Assembly (NCBI RefSeq): GCF_900101905.1
Contig: NZ_FNAJ01000006.1
Span: 1-64,000, forward strand
From: Myxococcus virescens
GTDB lineage: Bacteria > Myxococcota > Myxococcia > Myxococcales > Myxococcaceae
Length of the DNA stretch: 64,000 nucleotides
Reading direction: 5' to 3'
Shown: in pieces, positions 35,089-46,664 of the stretch
How positions within the stretch are numbered: the first letter of the stretch is position 1
How the letters are laid out: each line of letters begins with the position of its first letter
The notes under the pieces: model-generated
Seen by the model: the letters and a program-made list of their open reading frames with translations, nothing else
Database searches by the model: none
What the model was told of the DNA's origin: nothing
Program-made: the position numbers and the translations under genes

Positions 35089-37866
35089 GTGGCGGAAAAC
35101 AGCCCTCAGCAATTCGGCAAATACGTCCTCCTCTCGAAGATCGCCGCGGGGGGGATGGCCGTCACCTACCGCGCGCGGATGACGGGGGCGGCGGGCGTCA
35201 CCAAGCCCTGCGTCATCAAGCAGATCCTCCCGCACTTCGTCGACGATGCGGACTTCGTCGAGATGTTCGTCGGCGAGGCGCGCGTGGTGGCCAGCATGAG
35301 CCACAGCAACATCGCGCAGATTTTCGACTTCGGTGAGGTGGACGGGCAGTACTTCATCGCCATGGAGCTGGTGCAGGGCCAGCCCTTGTCCAAGGTGCTG
35401 CGCCGCGCCCAGCGGATGGGCATGGCGTCCTTCCCGGAGCCGCTGGCGCTCCATGTGGCCAGCAAGCTGTGTGACGGCCTGGACTACGCGCACCGGCACG
35501 TGGGCGAGGACGGGCAGGCGCTGGGCCTGGTGCACCGCGACGTGTCCCCGGACAACGTCCTCATCTCCTATGAGGGCGAGGTCAAGGTCATCGACTTCGG
35601 CATCGCCAAGGTGACGAGCGCGGTGGAGGCGAAGACGTCTCCCGGCACCCTCAAGGGCAAGTACCCGTACTTCTCCCCGGAGCAGGCCCAGGGCCGGCAG
35701 GACCTGGACGCGCGCACCGACGTGTACGCCGCGGGGGTCGTCCTCTACGAGATGGTGTGCGGCAAGCGTCCCTATGAAGGGGAGTTCGTCACCGTCCTGC
35801 CCCGCATCCTCGTGGGCGACCGCCTGCCGCCGTCCGCGCTCAACCCCACCGTCAGCGAGGACGTGGAGACGGTCATCTCCCACGCCATGGCGCTGGACCG
35901 TGAGGCGCGCTACCCAACGGCGAAGGACTTGAGCGAGTCGCTGGTGGAGCTGCTCTACCGCGACAACCCGCGCTTCACCCCCACCCTGCTGTCGCAGCTC
36001 ATGGCGCACCTCTTCCCGGAGGAGCTGGCCGCCGAGGGCCGCCGGGTGGAGGTGTCCCCCGCCTTCCAGGAGCAGCTCGCCGCCTGGCAGACGGGCGTCA
36101 CCGAAACGGCGTCCCAGGGACGCGCGCGGCCCCCGTCCAGCAACGCCTCGCGGGGCTCCAGCCCCGGCGTGCGCAGCCGCCCGGGCAGTGACGGAGGCCG
36201 CCCTGGCAGCGACAGCGGACGGCCCGGCAGCGAAGGAGGCCGTCGCCCCGCTGCGAGCACCCCGGGAGCACGCCGCCCCACGAGCAGTGGCGTGCGGCGG
36301 GTGACCCAGTCCCAGCTCCCCCGCTCCGAGGGTGGCGTCCGCAGGACATACACCTCCGAGCGCCCCGGGCCCCCCGTGCCGGCGCTGGACGAAGAGCCCA
36401 GCACTGACGCGGGTGATGCGCCCGCCCCCACCCAGGCCGCGCTACGCGACACGCCCATCGAAGTGCCCGCCGCCAAGGGCAAGGAGCCCACCACCGAGGC
36501 GCATCCGGTGGGCACCTGGACGGGCAAGGGCTACCGCACCTCCGTGGACGACGCCCGGGACACGCTGGCGCGCGAAGAAGCCGCGCGCGTGGCGAAGGGG
36601 AAGGAGAAGGCGCGCGTCGTGACGATGTCCGTCATCTACGCCACCGCCGCGCTGTTCCTCGTCGGTGTGTTCTACAAGCTCGTCATCGCGCGCGAGTCCA
36701 CGTTCGACGACGTGTACGCATCCACCACCACGCTGTGGCTCGCCTCCAAGCCCGCGGGCGCCACGGTGCGGCTCAACGACCAGGTGCTCAAGGGCGTCAC
36801 GCCGCTGATGGTGGAGGTCAAGATTGGCGAGGCCAACACGCTGGCCCTCTCACTGCCCGGCCACCTGCCCTGGACGAAGCGCTTCACGCCCACGTCGAAC
36901 CTGGTGGAGCCGCTGACGGCGGAGCTGAAGCCCATCGCCGCGCCCCCGCCGCCCGTCGAAGTGGCCGTGGCGGCGCCAGGGGACGCGAGCGCCGCGGTGG
37001 TGGCGGAAGGCGCCGCCACACCGGAGGACGGGGGCCCCAGCGCGCCGGAGGACGCGGGCGCCCGCACGGAGGTGGCGGTCGCACAGGACGGGCCCGTGGA
37101 GGAGGACACGCCGCAGCGGACGATGCACGAGGTGGACTACCCCACCCGCGTGCTGGTGCTGCGCCCCCAGTACAACGCCGTCCCCCTGCCCGAATACAAC
37201 ACCGCCAGCATCGAGCTGAACCCCGGCACGACGTACTCGGTGTGGACGCAGGGCAGCGCGTCCCTGGCCGAGGGCCGGGGCACCGCCTCCGGCACGCTGG
37301 CCTACTTCATCGAAGGCGACGGGCCGGTGGACAGCAGCTTCGGCCTGCTCGGCACGTCAACGCGCACCATCAAGGGCGCTCGGAAGCTCCACGTCTTCGC
37401 GCTGGATGACGGCGGACTGGACGACAACAGCGGCGCCATCCGCGTCAACGTCCGCCAGTCCGCCTACGTGCCGCCGCGCTCGTTCACCTTCGACGCGAAG
37501 GAAAACGCGGTGCCCCTGAAGCCCGAGCACCAGATGGTGCTGCGCGGCCTCAACCCGGATTCCACCTACCTGCTCACCGTGCGAGACGACTTCGCGGAGC
37601 TGCGCTCCGGCCCCAACGGCCGCGTCCGCCAGGTGCTGTGCATGGAGCGCGGCCCGGCGCCCGAATCCGTGCGCGCCACCCACCGCATCCTCCAGACCGG
37701 CAAGCGCTACCAGCTGACGGGCACGGAGAACCTGCACTGCACCTTCCCCGACATGCAGGTGGGCGACAACCGGGGCGCCTTCGAGGTGGACATCGTCGAC
37801 GTGACGGCCATGTCCGGGAAGGAGCGCGCGGAGGCCCTGAAGGGCTCACGCCGCTCGGAGCGGTAG
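35089..37866 (+). CDS. Eukaryote-like Ser/Thr protein kinase with PEGA domain
   Basis: A 925-residue kinase starting at GTG 35089. Kinase domain residues 10-290: Gly loop KIAAGGMAVTY, Lys44, HRDVSPDN (149-156) and DFG (169-171). A low-complexity linker follows (about 340-490), with repeated RPGSD/SGRPGSE. A TM helix is near 510-530 (VVTMSVIYATAALFLVGVFYKL). A PEGA domain starts near 545 (LASKPAGATVRLNDQ), and a long extracytoplasmic region with an acidic/Pro linker then two beta domains follows. The kinase is probably an inner-membrane sensor that phosphorylates cytoplasmic proteins in response to envelope signals. The Ser in HRDVSPDN replaces the usual Lys, as in many myxobacterial kinases. 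Confidence 0.9.
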   Translation: MAENSPQQFGKYVLLSKIAAGGMAVTYRARMTGAAGVTKPCVIKQILPHFVDDADFVEMFVGEARVVASMSHSNIAQIFDFGEVDGQYFIAMELVQGQPLSKVLRRAQRMGMASFPEPLALHVASKLCDGLDYAHRHVGEDGQALGLVHRDVSPDNVLISYEGEVKVIDFGIAKVTSAVEAKTSPGTLKGKYPYFSPEQAQGRQDLDARTDVYAAGVVLYEMVCGKRPYEGEFVTVLPRILVGDRLPPSALNPTVSEDVETVISHAMALDREARYPTAKDLSESLVELLYRDNPRFTPTLLSQLMAHLFPEELAAEGRRVEVSPAFQEQLAAWQTGVTETASQGRARPPSSNASRGSSPGVRSRPGSDGGRPGSDSGRPGSEGGRRPAASTPGARRPTSSGVRRVTQSQLPRSEGGVRRTYTSERPGPPVPALDEEPSTDAGDAPAPTQAALRDTPIEVPAAKGKEPTTEAHPVGTWTGKGYRTSVDDARDTLAREEAARVAKGKEKARVVTMSVIYATAALFLVGVFYKLVIARESTFDDVYASTTTLWLASKPAGATVRLNDQVLKGVTPLMVEVKIGEANTLALSLPGHLPWTKRFTPTSNLVEPLTAELKPIAAPPPPVEVAVAAPGDASAAVVAEGAATPEDGGPSAPEDAGARTEVAVAQDGPVEEDTPQRTMHEVDYPTRVLVLRPQYNAVPLPEYNTASIELNPGTTYSVWTQGSASLAEGRGTASGTLAYFIEGDGPVDSSFGLLGTSTRTIKGARKLHVFALDDGGLDDNSGAIRVNVRQSAYVPPRSFTFDAKENAVPLKPEHQMVLRGLNPDSTYLLTVRDDFAELRSGPNGRVRQVLCMERGPAPESVRATHRILQTGKRYQLTGTENLHCTFPDMQVGDNRGAFEVDIVDVTAMSGKERAEALKGSRRSER

Positions 37867-38140
37867 CAGGCACACAGGCGGCCCGCCGCGCACCCGCTGT
37901 GGCGCCGACAGGCGAGGCGAGCACTCGCCGCGCCGCGGAGGACGCCGGGCTGGGCCGGAGGAACGGTGACTACCTTACGGTGGACCGGCGCCCCGTGGCT
38001 TCAGCGAAGGGGGCCGGCTTCCTGACGTAAGGGCTAGCGAGGGCCCGGCAGCGCGGAGGCCCGGCTCGACAAGGACGGGAAAGGCACGTGGGCGCGGGGC
38101 CGAGGGGCACCGGGCCCACGCGTCTTTCCTCGGGACGGAC

Positions 38141-40660
<2,520 letters not shown>

Positions 40661-40745
40661 TTAACGAGGACTCGCAAGGCTGCGTAAACATTCGTGAAAT
40701 CCGCCTGGCCGCCTGCCTGGGAGGCCGCCCCGGGAAACGGGGTGT

Positions 40746-41204
40746 TCAGGCGTCGAAACGGGGCGGCGGGAGGCGGTCCTCCAGCGCCGAAATCAACTCG
40801 TCGAAAACAGCCTTGCGGGCGAAGAGATGCCGGGTGACGAGCACTCGGCCTTCCTCCTTGAGGAACAGGGCGAGCACGCTCCCCTTCCGGCCAATCCGGC
40901 GCACGTGGTCAATCTGCCCCCAGTGCAGATCCAGCTCCTTCTGGCTGAAGGGCCGGGCCACGCGCACGCCCCGCGCGTCCACCGTGACGCCCCAGCCCGT
41001 GCGGGGCCGCAGGCGGTGGAAGGACACCAGGAAGGTCAACATCAGCCCCGCGGAGACGCCGGCGCGGGCCATGGCCTGGACGCCACCTGCGTCGCGGGCA
41101 TCCGCCAGGGCCCAGGCGGTGAGGACGGCCAGCACGCAGGCCCCCACGAAGAGGGCGATGCGGGTGGCGCGAGGGTCGAAGGCGTAGAAGCGCGGGCTGC
41201 TCAT
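40746..41204 (-). CDS. Small two-TM membrane protein with PH-like domain
   Basis: A 152-residue protein. Two helices (ALFVGACVLAVLTAWALADA and GVSAGLMLTFLVSFHRL) precede a cytoplasmic beta-rich part (GWGVTVDARGVRVARPFSQKE ... DHVRRIGRKGSVLALFLKE) reminiscent of bacterial PH (DUF304-like) domains. No enzymatic motif is visible. It shares the strand with gyrB but is separated by about 150 bp. Confidence 0.65.
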   Translation of the reverse strand: MSSPRFYAFDPRATRIALFVGACVLAVLTAWALADARDAGGVQAMARAGVSAGLMLTFLVSFHRLRPRTGWGVTVDARGVRVARPFSQKELDLHWGQIDHVRRIGRKGSVLALFLKEEGRVLVTRHLFARKAVFDELISALEDRLPPPRFDA

Positions 41205-41305
41205 GGGTGCCCCTGCACCCTAATCCTCCCGGCGCGCCGGTGCGCGGTTTTGAGCGCTGCGTCTGTTCTCCGCCGGGCGAACCGTGCCCTACGCTCCAGA
41301 GTCCC

Positions 41306-42061
41306 ATGACGAATGCCGAGCTGTCCGCGCGCCTGCTGTCGAACGTCATCGCCTTCAAGCACCTTCAGCGGGAGCGCGGCACGCTGCGGCACCTGGGCCT
41401 GCCAGGCGTGGACGCCTTCTGTCTGCCGGGGCACCCGGAACACGCGCGGGCCCAGCAGGCCTTCTTCCACGACCCGGGAGCGCTGCGCGACGCCCTGCCC
41501 ACCCTGACGGACTTCTACCTGCGCCTGGACCTGCCCGGCTGGCGCGTGGTGCTGCTGCCCGGAGACACCGAGGGCCGGCGGGTGCTGGAGGACGCCGGCT
41601 TCGCCCCTGACGCGGTCCGGATGGATGCCATGGGCATGGTGCTGGGGGACGTGCCGGACGCCCCGCCGGACCTCCCCCTGGAGGTCTCCGAGACGCAGGA
41701 TGACATGGTCGCCATCAACAAGCGCACGTGGGTCCAGCTCGGGAGCCAGCTCGACGCCTGGCTGCAGCCGCCTCGGCTGCCGGTGCACACGCTGGTCGCG
41801 AAGGAGGCGGGCGTTGCCCTGGCGTGTGGCATGGCCCAGGACGTAGGCGACACCGCGGGCATCTACATGGTGGCCACGGTGCCCGAGGCCCGGGGCCGGG
41901 GGCTGGCCGCGCAGGTGATGCGCGGGCTGCACCACCAGGCGCGGATCCGCGGGATGACGGCCGCGGTGCTCCAGGCCACGCCGGAGGCGAAGCCCTTGTA
42001 TCAGCGCCTGGGCTACCGGGATCTGGGCGCGTGGGAGACCTGGGGCCGCACGAGCCCCTGA
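41306..42061 (+). CDS. GNAT-family N-acetyltransferase
   Basis: A 251-residue protein with the ATG at 41306. The acetyl-CoA-binding motif A reads IYMVATVPEARGRGLAAQVM, with Arg/Gly-rich RGRGLA, and motif B AAVLQATPEAKPLYQRLGYR is at the end. It transfers an acetyl group from acetyl-CoA to an amine. The N-terminal half is a family-specific extension. Substrate unknown. Confidence 0.85.
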   Translation: MTNAELSARLLSNVIAFKHLQRERGTLRHLGLPGVDAFCLPGHPEHARAQQAFFHDPGALRDALPTLTDFYLRLDLPGWRVVLLPGDTEGRRVLEDAGFAPDAVRMDAMGMVLGDVPDAPPDLPLEVSETQDDMVAINKRTWVQLGSQLDAWLQPPRLPVHTLVAKEAGVALACGMAQDVGDTAGIYMVATVPEARGRGLAAQVMRGLHHQARIRGMTAAVLQATPEAKPLYQRLGYRDLGAWETWGRTSP

Positions 42062-42062
42062 G

Positions 42063-42881
42063 TCAGCGCAGCGCCTCCAGCTCCTCCAGACTGGAGAGCA
42101 CCTGGGCCGGCTGGCTGAGCCCCAACAACCGGTCCGCCAGCCCATGGGCCGCCAGCCGCGCCAGATGTGCCAGCCGCACCAACTGGGGGTTGCCCCGCTC
42201 GGCGTCCAGGATGGCCACCACGACGCGGAGCGGCTTGCCGTCGGGGGTATCGCCCGCGAGCGGCGTGGCCAGCGTCACCAGGGCCGCGGTGGGCACCGCG
42301 CCTGGCAGGAAGGAATGTGGCACCGCCACCCCGCCGCCCACCGCGCACGAGGACTCTTCCCGGTGCCGCTTCAGGCCCCCCACCACCCGCGCGACGTCCA
42401 TGCCGGGCTGCGAGGAGGCCAGCCGCTCCGCCACCACGTCCAGCACGTCGTCCCAGCCCGCGCAGGACAGCTGCAACACCATGCGCTCTGGCGCCAGCAG
42501 CGGCGCCAGCGGCGGCACGGGCGCGTCGCGCCGCCCTTGGGCCACGGGGAACTCCGCGTCCAGGAAGTCGCGCACGCGCGCCAGTTGCAACCCGGACAGG
42601 CGCCGCTGGGCGATGTCCAGGAAGAGGGCCCCCGCGCCCGGCACCTCTTCCATGTAGGCGGCCACGGACGGGCTCATCCGGTTGGCCACGTCCATCAGCA
42701 CCGAGGACGGGACTCGCAGCTCGCGGGCAATGGCCGACAGACGCTCGGGCGTGGGGGGCGCGTCCACGCCGTTCTCCACCCGGCTGAGGTACGCGCTGGA
42801 CACGCCGATACGGCGCGCCAGGTCCCGCAGCGACAGGCCCGCATCCGTGCGCAACAGTCGGAGGGTGGCTCCCAGGTGCAT
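42063..42881 (-). CDS. XRE-type HTH regulator fused to a PTS EIIA-like domain
   Basis: A 272-residue fusion. An N-terminal HTH is at 8-62 (LRTDAGLSLRDLARRIGVSS, YLSRVENG). A C-terminal EIIA fructose/Ntr-like domain (about 130-260) has the phosphoacceptor region VGGGVAVPHSFLPG and a later VVVAILDAERGNPQLVRLAHL segment. The stop of the upstream antiporter gene overlaps its start by one base, so it is translationally coupled and likely controls, or senses the state of, that transporter. EIIA-type domains report phosphotransfer/energy status. Confidence 0.85.
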   Translation of the reverse strand: MHLGATLRLLRTDAGLSLRDLARRIGVSSAYLSRVENGVDAPPTPERLSAIARELRVPSSVLMDVANRMSPSVAAYMEEVPGAGALFLDIAQRRLSGLQLARVRDFLDAEFPVAQGRRDAPVPPLAPLLAPERMVLQLSCAGWDDVLDVVAERLASSQPGMDVARVVGGLKRHREESSCAVGGGVAVPHSFLPGAVPTAALVTLATPLAGDTPDGKPLRVVVAILDAERGNPQLVRLAHLARLAAHGLADRLLGLSQPAQVLSSLEELEALR

Positions 42882-45028
42882 CAGCTCCTCGCGGGCAGCA
42901 CCCGGACCGCAGTGGCCCCGTCGTTGGCGGCTTCGGAGGTGGGCTCCGCCGCCGTGGCGGGAGACGCGTCAGACACCACCAGCAGCGAGCCCGGCGCGTC
43001 CCGGATGATGCGCTCGCGCTGCAGGCCGAAGACCTTGTCCTCCAGCCCCCACTGCGCGCCGATGCCGACAATCACCAGGTCATAGCCGTGGCGCGCCTCA
43101 CCCAGGGCGGCCTCGTCCGGCGCGTCGCTGCGCACCTCCTTCAACGTCACGCCGCCCTCGTTCGCGGGGAACAGCGCCTCCACCTGCGCCCGGGCTCCGC
43201 CGTTGCCGCCGAGGTCCGGCGTCACATGCAGCACCGTCACCTCTGCGCCCGCCTGCTTCCTGAGCCGCTGGGCCAGGGCCAGGGCCGCACGGTCATGCCG
43301 GCTTCCAGCGAAGGGCACCAGCACGCGCTTGATGTCCGACAGGCCCCGGTCCACCAGCACCGCCACCGGGCCACTGGCCTCCTGCATCACCCCCCGCACC
43401 GTGCCGCCCAGCATCGTCTGGCTGAAGAGCGGCTTGTGCCACCCCAGCAGGACCAGGTCCGCGCGCCGGGCCTTCGCCGTGCGGCAGATGTCCTGGGCCG
43501 GCTCGGCGGAGACGAACGACAACGGCCGCACGGAGAGCCCCAGGCTTACGGCCCGCCACAAGAGCGGCATCAGCGCGCTGTCCTCCTCGGGGGCCCGCTG
43601 CTGCGCCGGGCGCAGGGACGCGCGCTCCGGGGACACCAAGTGCAGCGCGTGAAGCTGCGCGCCCTCCTCACGCCCCGTCAGCGAGCGCGCCAGGGTGGCC
43701 ATGCCCGGCCCCGCCTGCCCGTGCGACACGCACATCAGCACGCTGTAGGGCGGAGGGCCCGGCTCCACCGGCAGCGGCACCACCACGCGCTCGCGGGCAA
43801 TCTCCTCCAGCGGGTAGATCCACTTCAGCAGCGGCGTGGTGATGAACGTCGTCACCAGCGCCATCAGCACCATCATCGTGAACAGCTGGGGTGAGATGAC
43901 GCCCAAATCCAGGCCGATGTTGAGGACGATGAGCTCCATCAACCCGCGCGTGTTCATCAGGATGCCGATGGCGCTCGCCTCGCGCCACCGCAGGCCCGTC
44001 ATCCGCGCCGCCACCGCGCTGCCGCCGAACTTGCCCAGGCAGGCCAGCACGATGATGACGCCGCACGTCAGCCAGTCCTCCGCGGTGTTCAGCAGGCCAA
44101 TCTGCGTGCGCAGGCCGCTGAAGGCGAAGAAGACGGGCAGCAGCAACACCACCGCCACGTCCTCCAACCGCTCCGCCAGCGTCTCCGCCAGCCGGCCTTC
44201 CTTCGGAATCACCGCGCCGAAGAGGAAGGCACCGAAGAGCGCGTGGATGCCGATGAGCTCCGTCACGCCCGCGGACGCCAGCAGCAGCACCAGCGTGCTC
44301 GCCACCACGTTCTGGGTGAGTCCCTCACGGCTGGCCACCCGCGCGCCCAGGCGCGCGAGGAAGGGCCGCACCACCATCAGCATGAAGGCGATGTAGCCCA
44401 GCGCCATCACCGTGGTGAGCGCCGCCTGCGCCAGGCTGGCCGCACGGACGATGGAGACGACGAAGGCCAGCAGGCACCACGCGGTGACGTCATCCACCGC
44501 CGCGCAGGCAATGGCCACCGTGCCCACCTTCGACTGGAGCAGGCCTCGCTCGGTGAGGATGCGCGCCAGCACCGGGAAGGCCGTGATGCTCATCGCCACG
44601 CCCATGAAGAGCACGAACGAGGAGAACGGCACCTCTGGCGACGACAGGCTCTTGTAGAGCCACAGCGCGCCCGCGCCCGCGCCCAGCGCGAAGGGGACGA
44701 CGATGCTGGAGTGGCTGATGGCCACCGACGCATGCCCCCGGCCCTTGAGCAGCTGGGGGTCCAGCTCCAGGCCGATGAGGAACATGAACAGCACCAGGCC
44801 CACCTGGCTGAGCATCGTCAGCACCGGCATGGACGAGGCCGGGAACAGCCCGTTCATGATGTCCGGCGCCAGCCAGCCCAGCAACGAGGGCCCCAGGACG
44901 ATACCGGCCACCACCTCCGCGATGACCAACGGCTGTCCCAACCACCGCGCGCCGCGGCCGATGAGCCGCGACAAGCCGATGATGACGATGAGCTGCAAGA
45001 TCAGCAGCGCGAGCGCGTTGGTGTGCAT
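42881..45028 (-). CDS. CPA2 cation:proton antiporter with C-terminal universal-stress domains
   Basis: A 715-residue protein. An N-terminal 12-helix Na+/H+ or K+/H+ exchanger of the KefB/CPA2 type contains GLELDPQLLKGRG, the VAIACAAVDDVTAWC Asp pair and SAIGILMNTRGLMELIVLNI. A cytoplasmic tail (about 430-700) has two Usp-like Rossmann units, the last with LVIVGIGAQWGLEDKVFG and GSLLVVSD. The ATG at 45028 has GGAGG at five bases. It exchanges monovalent cations for protons, with the tail likely binding nucleotides. Coupled to the HTH-EIIA gene. Confidence 0.9.
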   Translation of the reverse strand: MHTNALALLILQLIVIIGLSRLIGRGARWLGQPLVIAEVVAGIVLGPSLLGWLAPDIMNGLFPASSMPVLTMLSQVGLVLFMFLIGLELDPQLLKGRGHASVAISHSSIVVPFALGAGAGALWLYKSLSSPEVPFSSFVLFMGVAMSITAFPVLARILTERGLLQSKVGTVAIACAAVDDVTAWCLLAFVVSIVRAASLAQAALTTVMALGYIAFMLMVVRPFLARLGARVASREGLTQNVVASTLVLLLASAGVTELIGIHALFGAFLFGAVIPKEGRLAETLAERLEDVAVVLLLPVFFAFSGLRTQIGLLNTAEDWLTCGVIIVLACLGKFGGSAVAARMTGLRWREASAIGILMNTRGLMELIVLNIGLDLGVISPQLFTMMVLMALVTTFITTPLLKWIYPLEEIARERVVVPLPVEPGPPPYSVLMCVSHGQAGPGMATLARSLTGREEGAQLHALHLVSPERASLRPAQQRAPEEDSALMPLLWRAVSLGLSVRPLSFVSAEPAQDICRTAKARRADLVLLGWHKPLFSQTMLGGTVRGVMQEASGPVAVLVDRGLSDIKRVLVPFAGSRHDRAALALAQRLRKQAGAEVTVLHVTPDLGGNGGARAQVEALFPANEGGVTLKEVRSDAPDEAALGEARHGYDLVIVGIGAQWGLEDKVFGLQRERIIRDAPGSLLVVSDASPATAAEPTSEAANDGATAVRVLPARS

Positions 45029-45040
45029 CCGGCCCTCCAC

Positions 45041-45064
45041 GTAAAGTGTTAAGCTGGCACTTAC
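45041..45064. promoter_or_regulatory. Possible operator before the antiporter gene
   Basis: GTAAAGTG and CACTTAC form an imperfect inverted repeat around TTAAGCTGG, just upstream of the ribosome site of the antiporter. It might be bound by the HTH-EIIA protein encoded downstream. The arms differ by one base insertion, so this is only a candidate. Confidence 0.3.
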
Positions 45065-45129
45065 CAACCTGATTCCGAGGCGTCAACCGGGGGGAACGCG
45101 GAGCGTCAAACAGGACCCGCCTGCCTGCT

Positions 45130-45498
45130 TCACGCCGACAGATGGCGGCTGACGGCGTCCAGCAGTGTGTCCACGTCCACGGGTTTGCGCAGGTGGCCGC
45201 AAGCGCCAATCTCATCCGCGACCTGGCGAGCATTCGCTGAAGCGGAGAAGACGAGCACCGGGATGTCCCGCCAGGCGGACACCTGGCGCATGGCCCGCGC
45301 GAACCCGCCTCCGTCCATGACGGGCATCATCATGTCCAGCAGGACGAGCCCCGGCAGCTCCGTGGCCGCGCCCAGCACCTCCAGGGCCTGCTTGCCATTG
45401 CTGGCCCCCAGCACCGTGTAGCCCGCGTCACGAAGCACTTCCTCCAGGGCTTCGCGCAGGTCCGCGTCGTCATCCACCACCAGCAACGGCCGGCTCAC
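45130..45498 (-). CDS. Single-domain response regulator
   Basis: A 122-residue receiver: acidic pair VVDDDADLRE, phospho-site in LVLLDMMMPVMDG, Ser/Thr switch VLVFSAS, and Lys in HLRKPVDVDTLL. No output domain. It starts with GTG overlapping the stop of a decayed histidine-kinase frame (GTGA), showing that the gene was once translationally coupled to its own kinase. It is now probably an orphan phosphocarrier. Confidence 0.9.
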   Translation of the reverse strand: MSRPLLVVDDDADLREALEEVLRDAGYTVLGASNGKQALEVLGAATELPGLVLLDMMMPVMDGGGFARAMRQVSAWRDIPVLVFSASANARQVADEIGACGHLRKPVDVDTLLDAVSRHLSA

Positions 45499-45839
45499 TC
45501 ACGCCTCTCCTTCTCCAACGGCAAATCCAGGGCGAAGCGCGCGCCCCTCCTTCGCGCGGCCCGGCCCAGGCCCGGCCCCCATGGGAGCGCGAGCTTACCG
45601 CCCGTCCGAAGCGTTCGAAGCCATGCTTCACCGGGTCCTCTGAATTTCCGTTCCCTCTGTCAGCCACCTGAACACGGCCCAGGTGGGCCACGCGCCAGGA
45701 CAGCCACCTCCGCCGGCGCGGAGCGGATGGCCACCGGCAGCATCCGGGTGTGCGCGTCCGCGCGGATGCTGCGCGGCACTTCATGGCCGTCCGGCCGGGG
45801 CAGGTCGCCCTCCACCAGCACGCCGGGGCGCACCGCCAC
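45495..45839 (-). pseudogene. Decayed receiver and histidine-kinase remnants
   Basis: Two broken frames on the minus strand. At 45839-45660 a receiver-like string reads LVEGDLPRPDGHEV then RSIRADAHTRMLPVAIRSA, matching the DLPxxDGxEV...IRADxxTRxLPV core, with Glu at the phospho-Asp position, then a stop. At 45584-45495 the frame reads GPGLGRAARRRGARFALDLP then LEKERRE-stop, matching the GxGLG and RFxLxLPL end of histidine kinases. The kinase stop overlaps the intact response regulator start, so this is most simply a deleted hybrid kinase/receiver gene. The 343 bases hold no intact gene. Confidence 0.6.
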
Positions 45840-45841
45840 GC

Positions 45842-46453
45842 CTACTTCCAGGACAGCTCGTACTCGCTGTCGAGCAGCCCCACCTGGCGACCTTGGACCC
45901 GGACCTCACGCGCGCCCACCGCCTCCAGCACGCCGTGCAGCACGCCCTCGTGGTAGGCGGCGGGCATGAAGTCACGCCGCATGATGAACCGGGCGCTCGT
46001 CTCCCCCGTCCACAGCGGGTAGCGCTCGCCGTAGGTCACCGCGGCGAGGTAGGCCTCTCCCAGCGACTGCAACAGCAGCCGCGGCTTGCCGCTGGCCGTT
46101 CGCATCAACTCCCGTCCGAAGACGGACGCCACGAAGTCCACCGTGGCCTGCGTTCCCATGCGCCGCAGCACGCCCTCGAAGCCGTCCAACTGCGGGGCCA
46201 ACAGCCGCGCCGCCGTGGATGACATCCGGAGGAACCGGGTGATGGGGTACATGTGGAGGAGGTTGATTTCCCAGATGCCAGCCACCCCCTTGCAGCGGGC
46301 CACGGCGCCTTCGCCTCCCAGGAAACCCACGACGTCCAGCGTGCCCTGGAAGAACATCCCACGCGCCATGTCGTCGTCGGAGGCCGCCAGACGCCGCAGC
46401 TCCAGCTCCCAGGCCGCGCCACCACCCGCGCTCGATTCGTAACCCGCGTACAT
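45842..46453 (-). CDS. DUF2378 (TIGR02265) family protein
   Basis: A 203-residue soluble protein. The start at the ATG at 46453 has GGGGAG at proper spacing. It has ARGMFFQGTLDVVGFLGG in the first third, NLLHMYPITRFLRM and GEAYLAAVTYGERYPLWTGE. It ends with RQVGLLDSEYELSWK, the characteristic end of this lineage-restricted family found in many copies in myxobacteria. Function unknown. Confidence 0.7.
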   Translation of the reverse strand: MYAGYESSAGGGAAWELELRRLAASDDDMARGMFFQGTLDVVGFLGGEGAVARCKGVAGIWEINLLHMYPITRFLRMSSTAARLLAPQLDGFEGVLRRMGTQATVDFVASVFGRELMRTASGKPRLLLQSLGEAYLAAVTYGERYPLWTGETSARFIMRRDFMPAAYHEGVLHGVLEAVGAREVRVQGRQVGLLDSEYELSWK

Positions 46454-46664
46454 GGTCATCTCCCCGAGGGGCCCTTCCAAGGCGCCCGGGGAACACACCG
46501 CCACCTCACTTCGCGGATGCTTCCGGGCTCACAAGATTCCCCCCACTTCCGGGAAGCCAACAGTCGCATATTTTTCCGGTACTGTCGAATCAAACCCGGT
46601 TCGCCCCGCGGGCCGAGAGGAGCATCCGCCAGCCAACGAACGGGGCGGATGCCCCAGGCCAGGC

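Noticed and set aside
37973-38032. CCTTACG and CGTAAGG arms between the kinase and gyrB
   Set aside because: The arms are 46 bases apart and only seven bases long; a functional hairpin or operator is not convincing.
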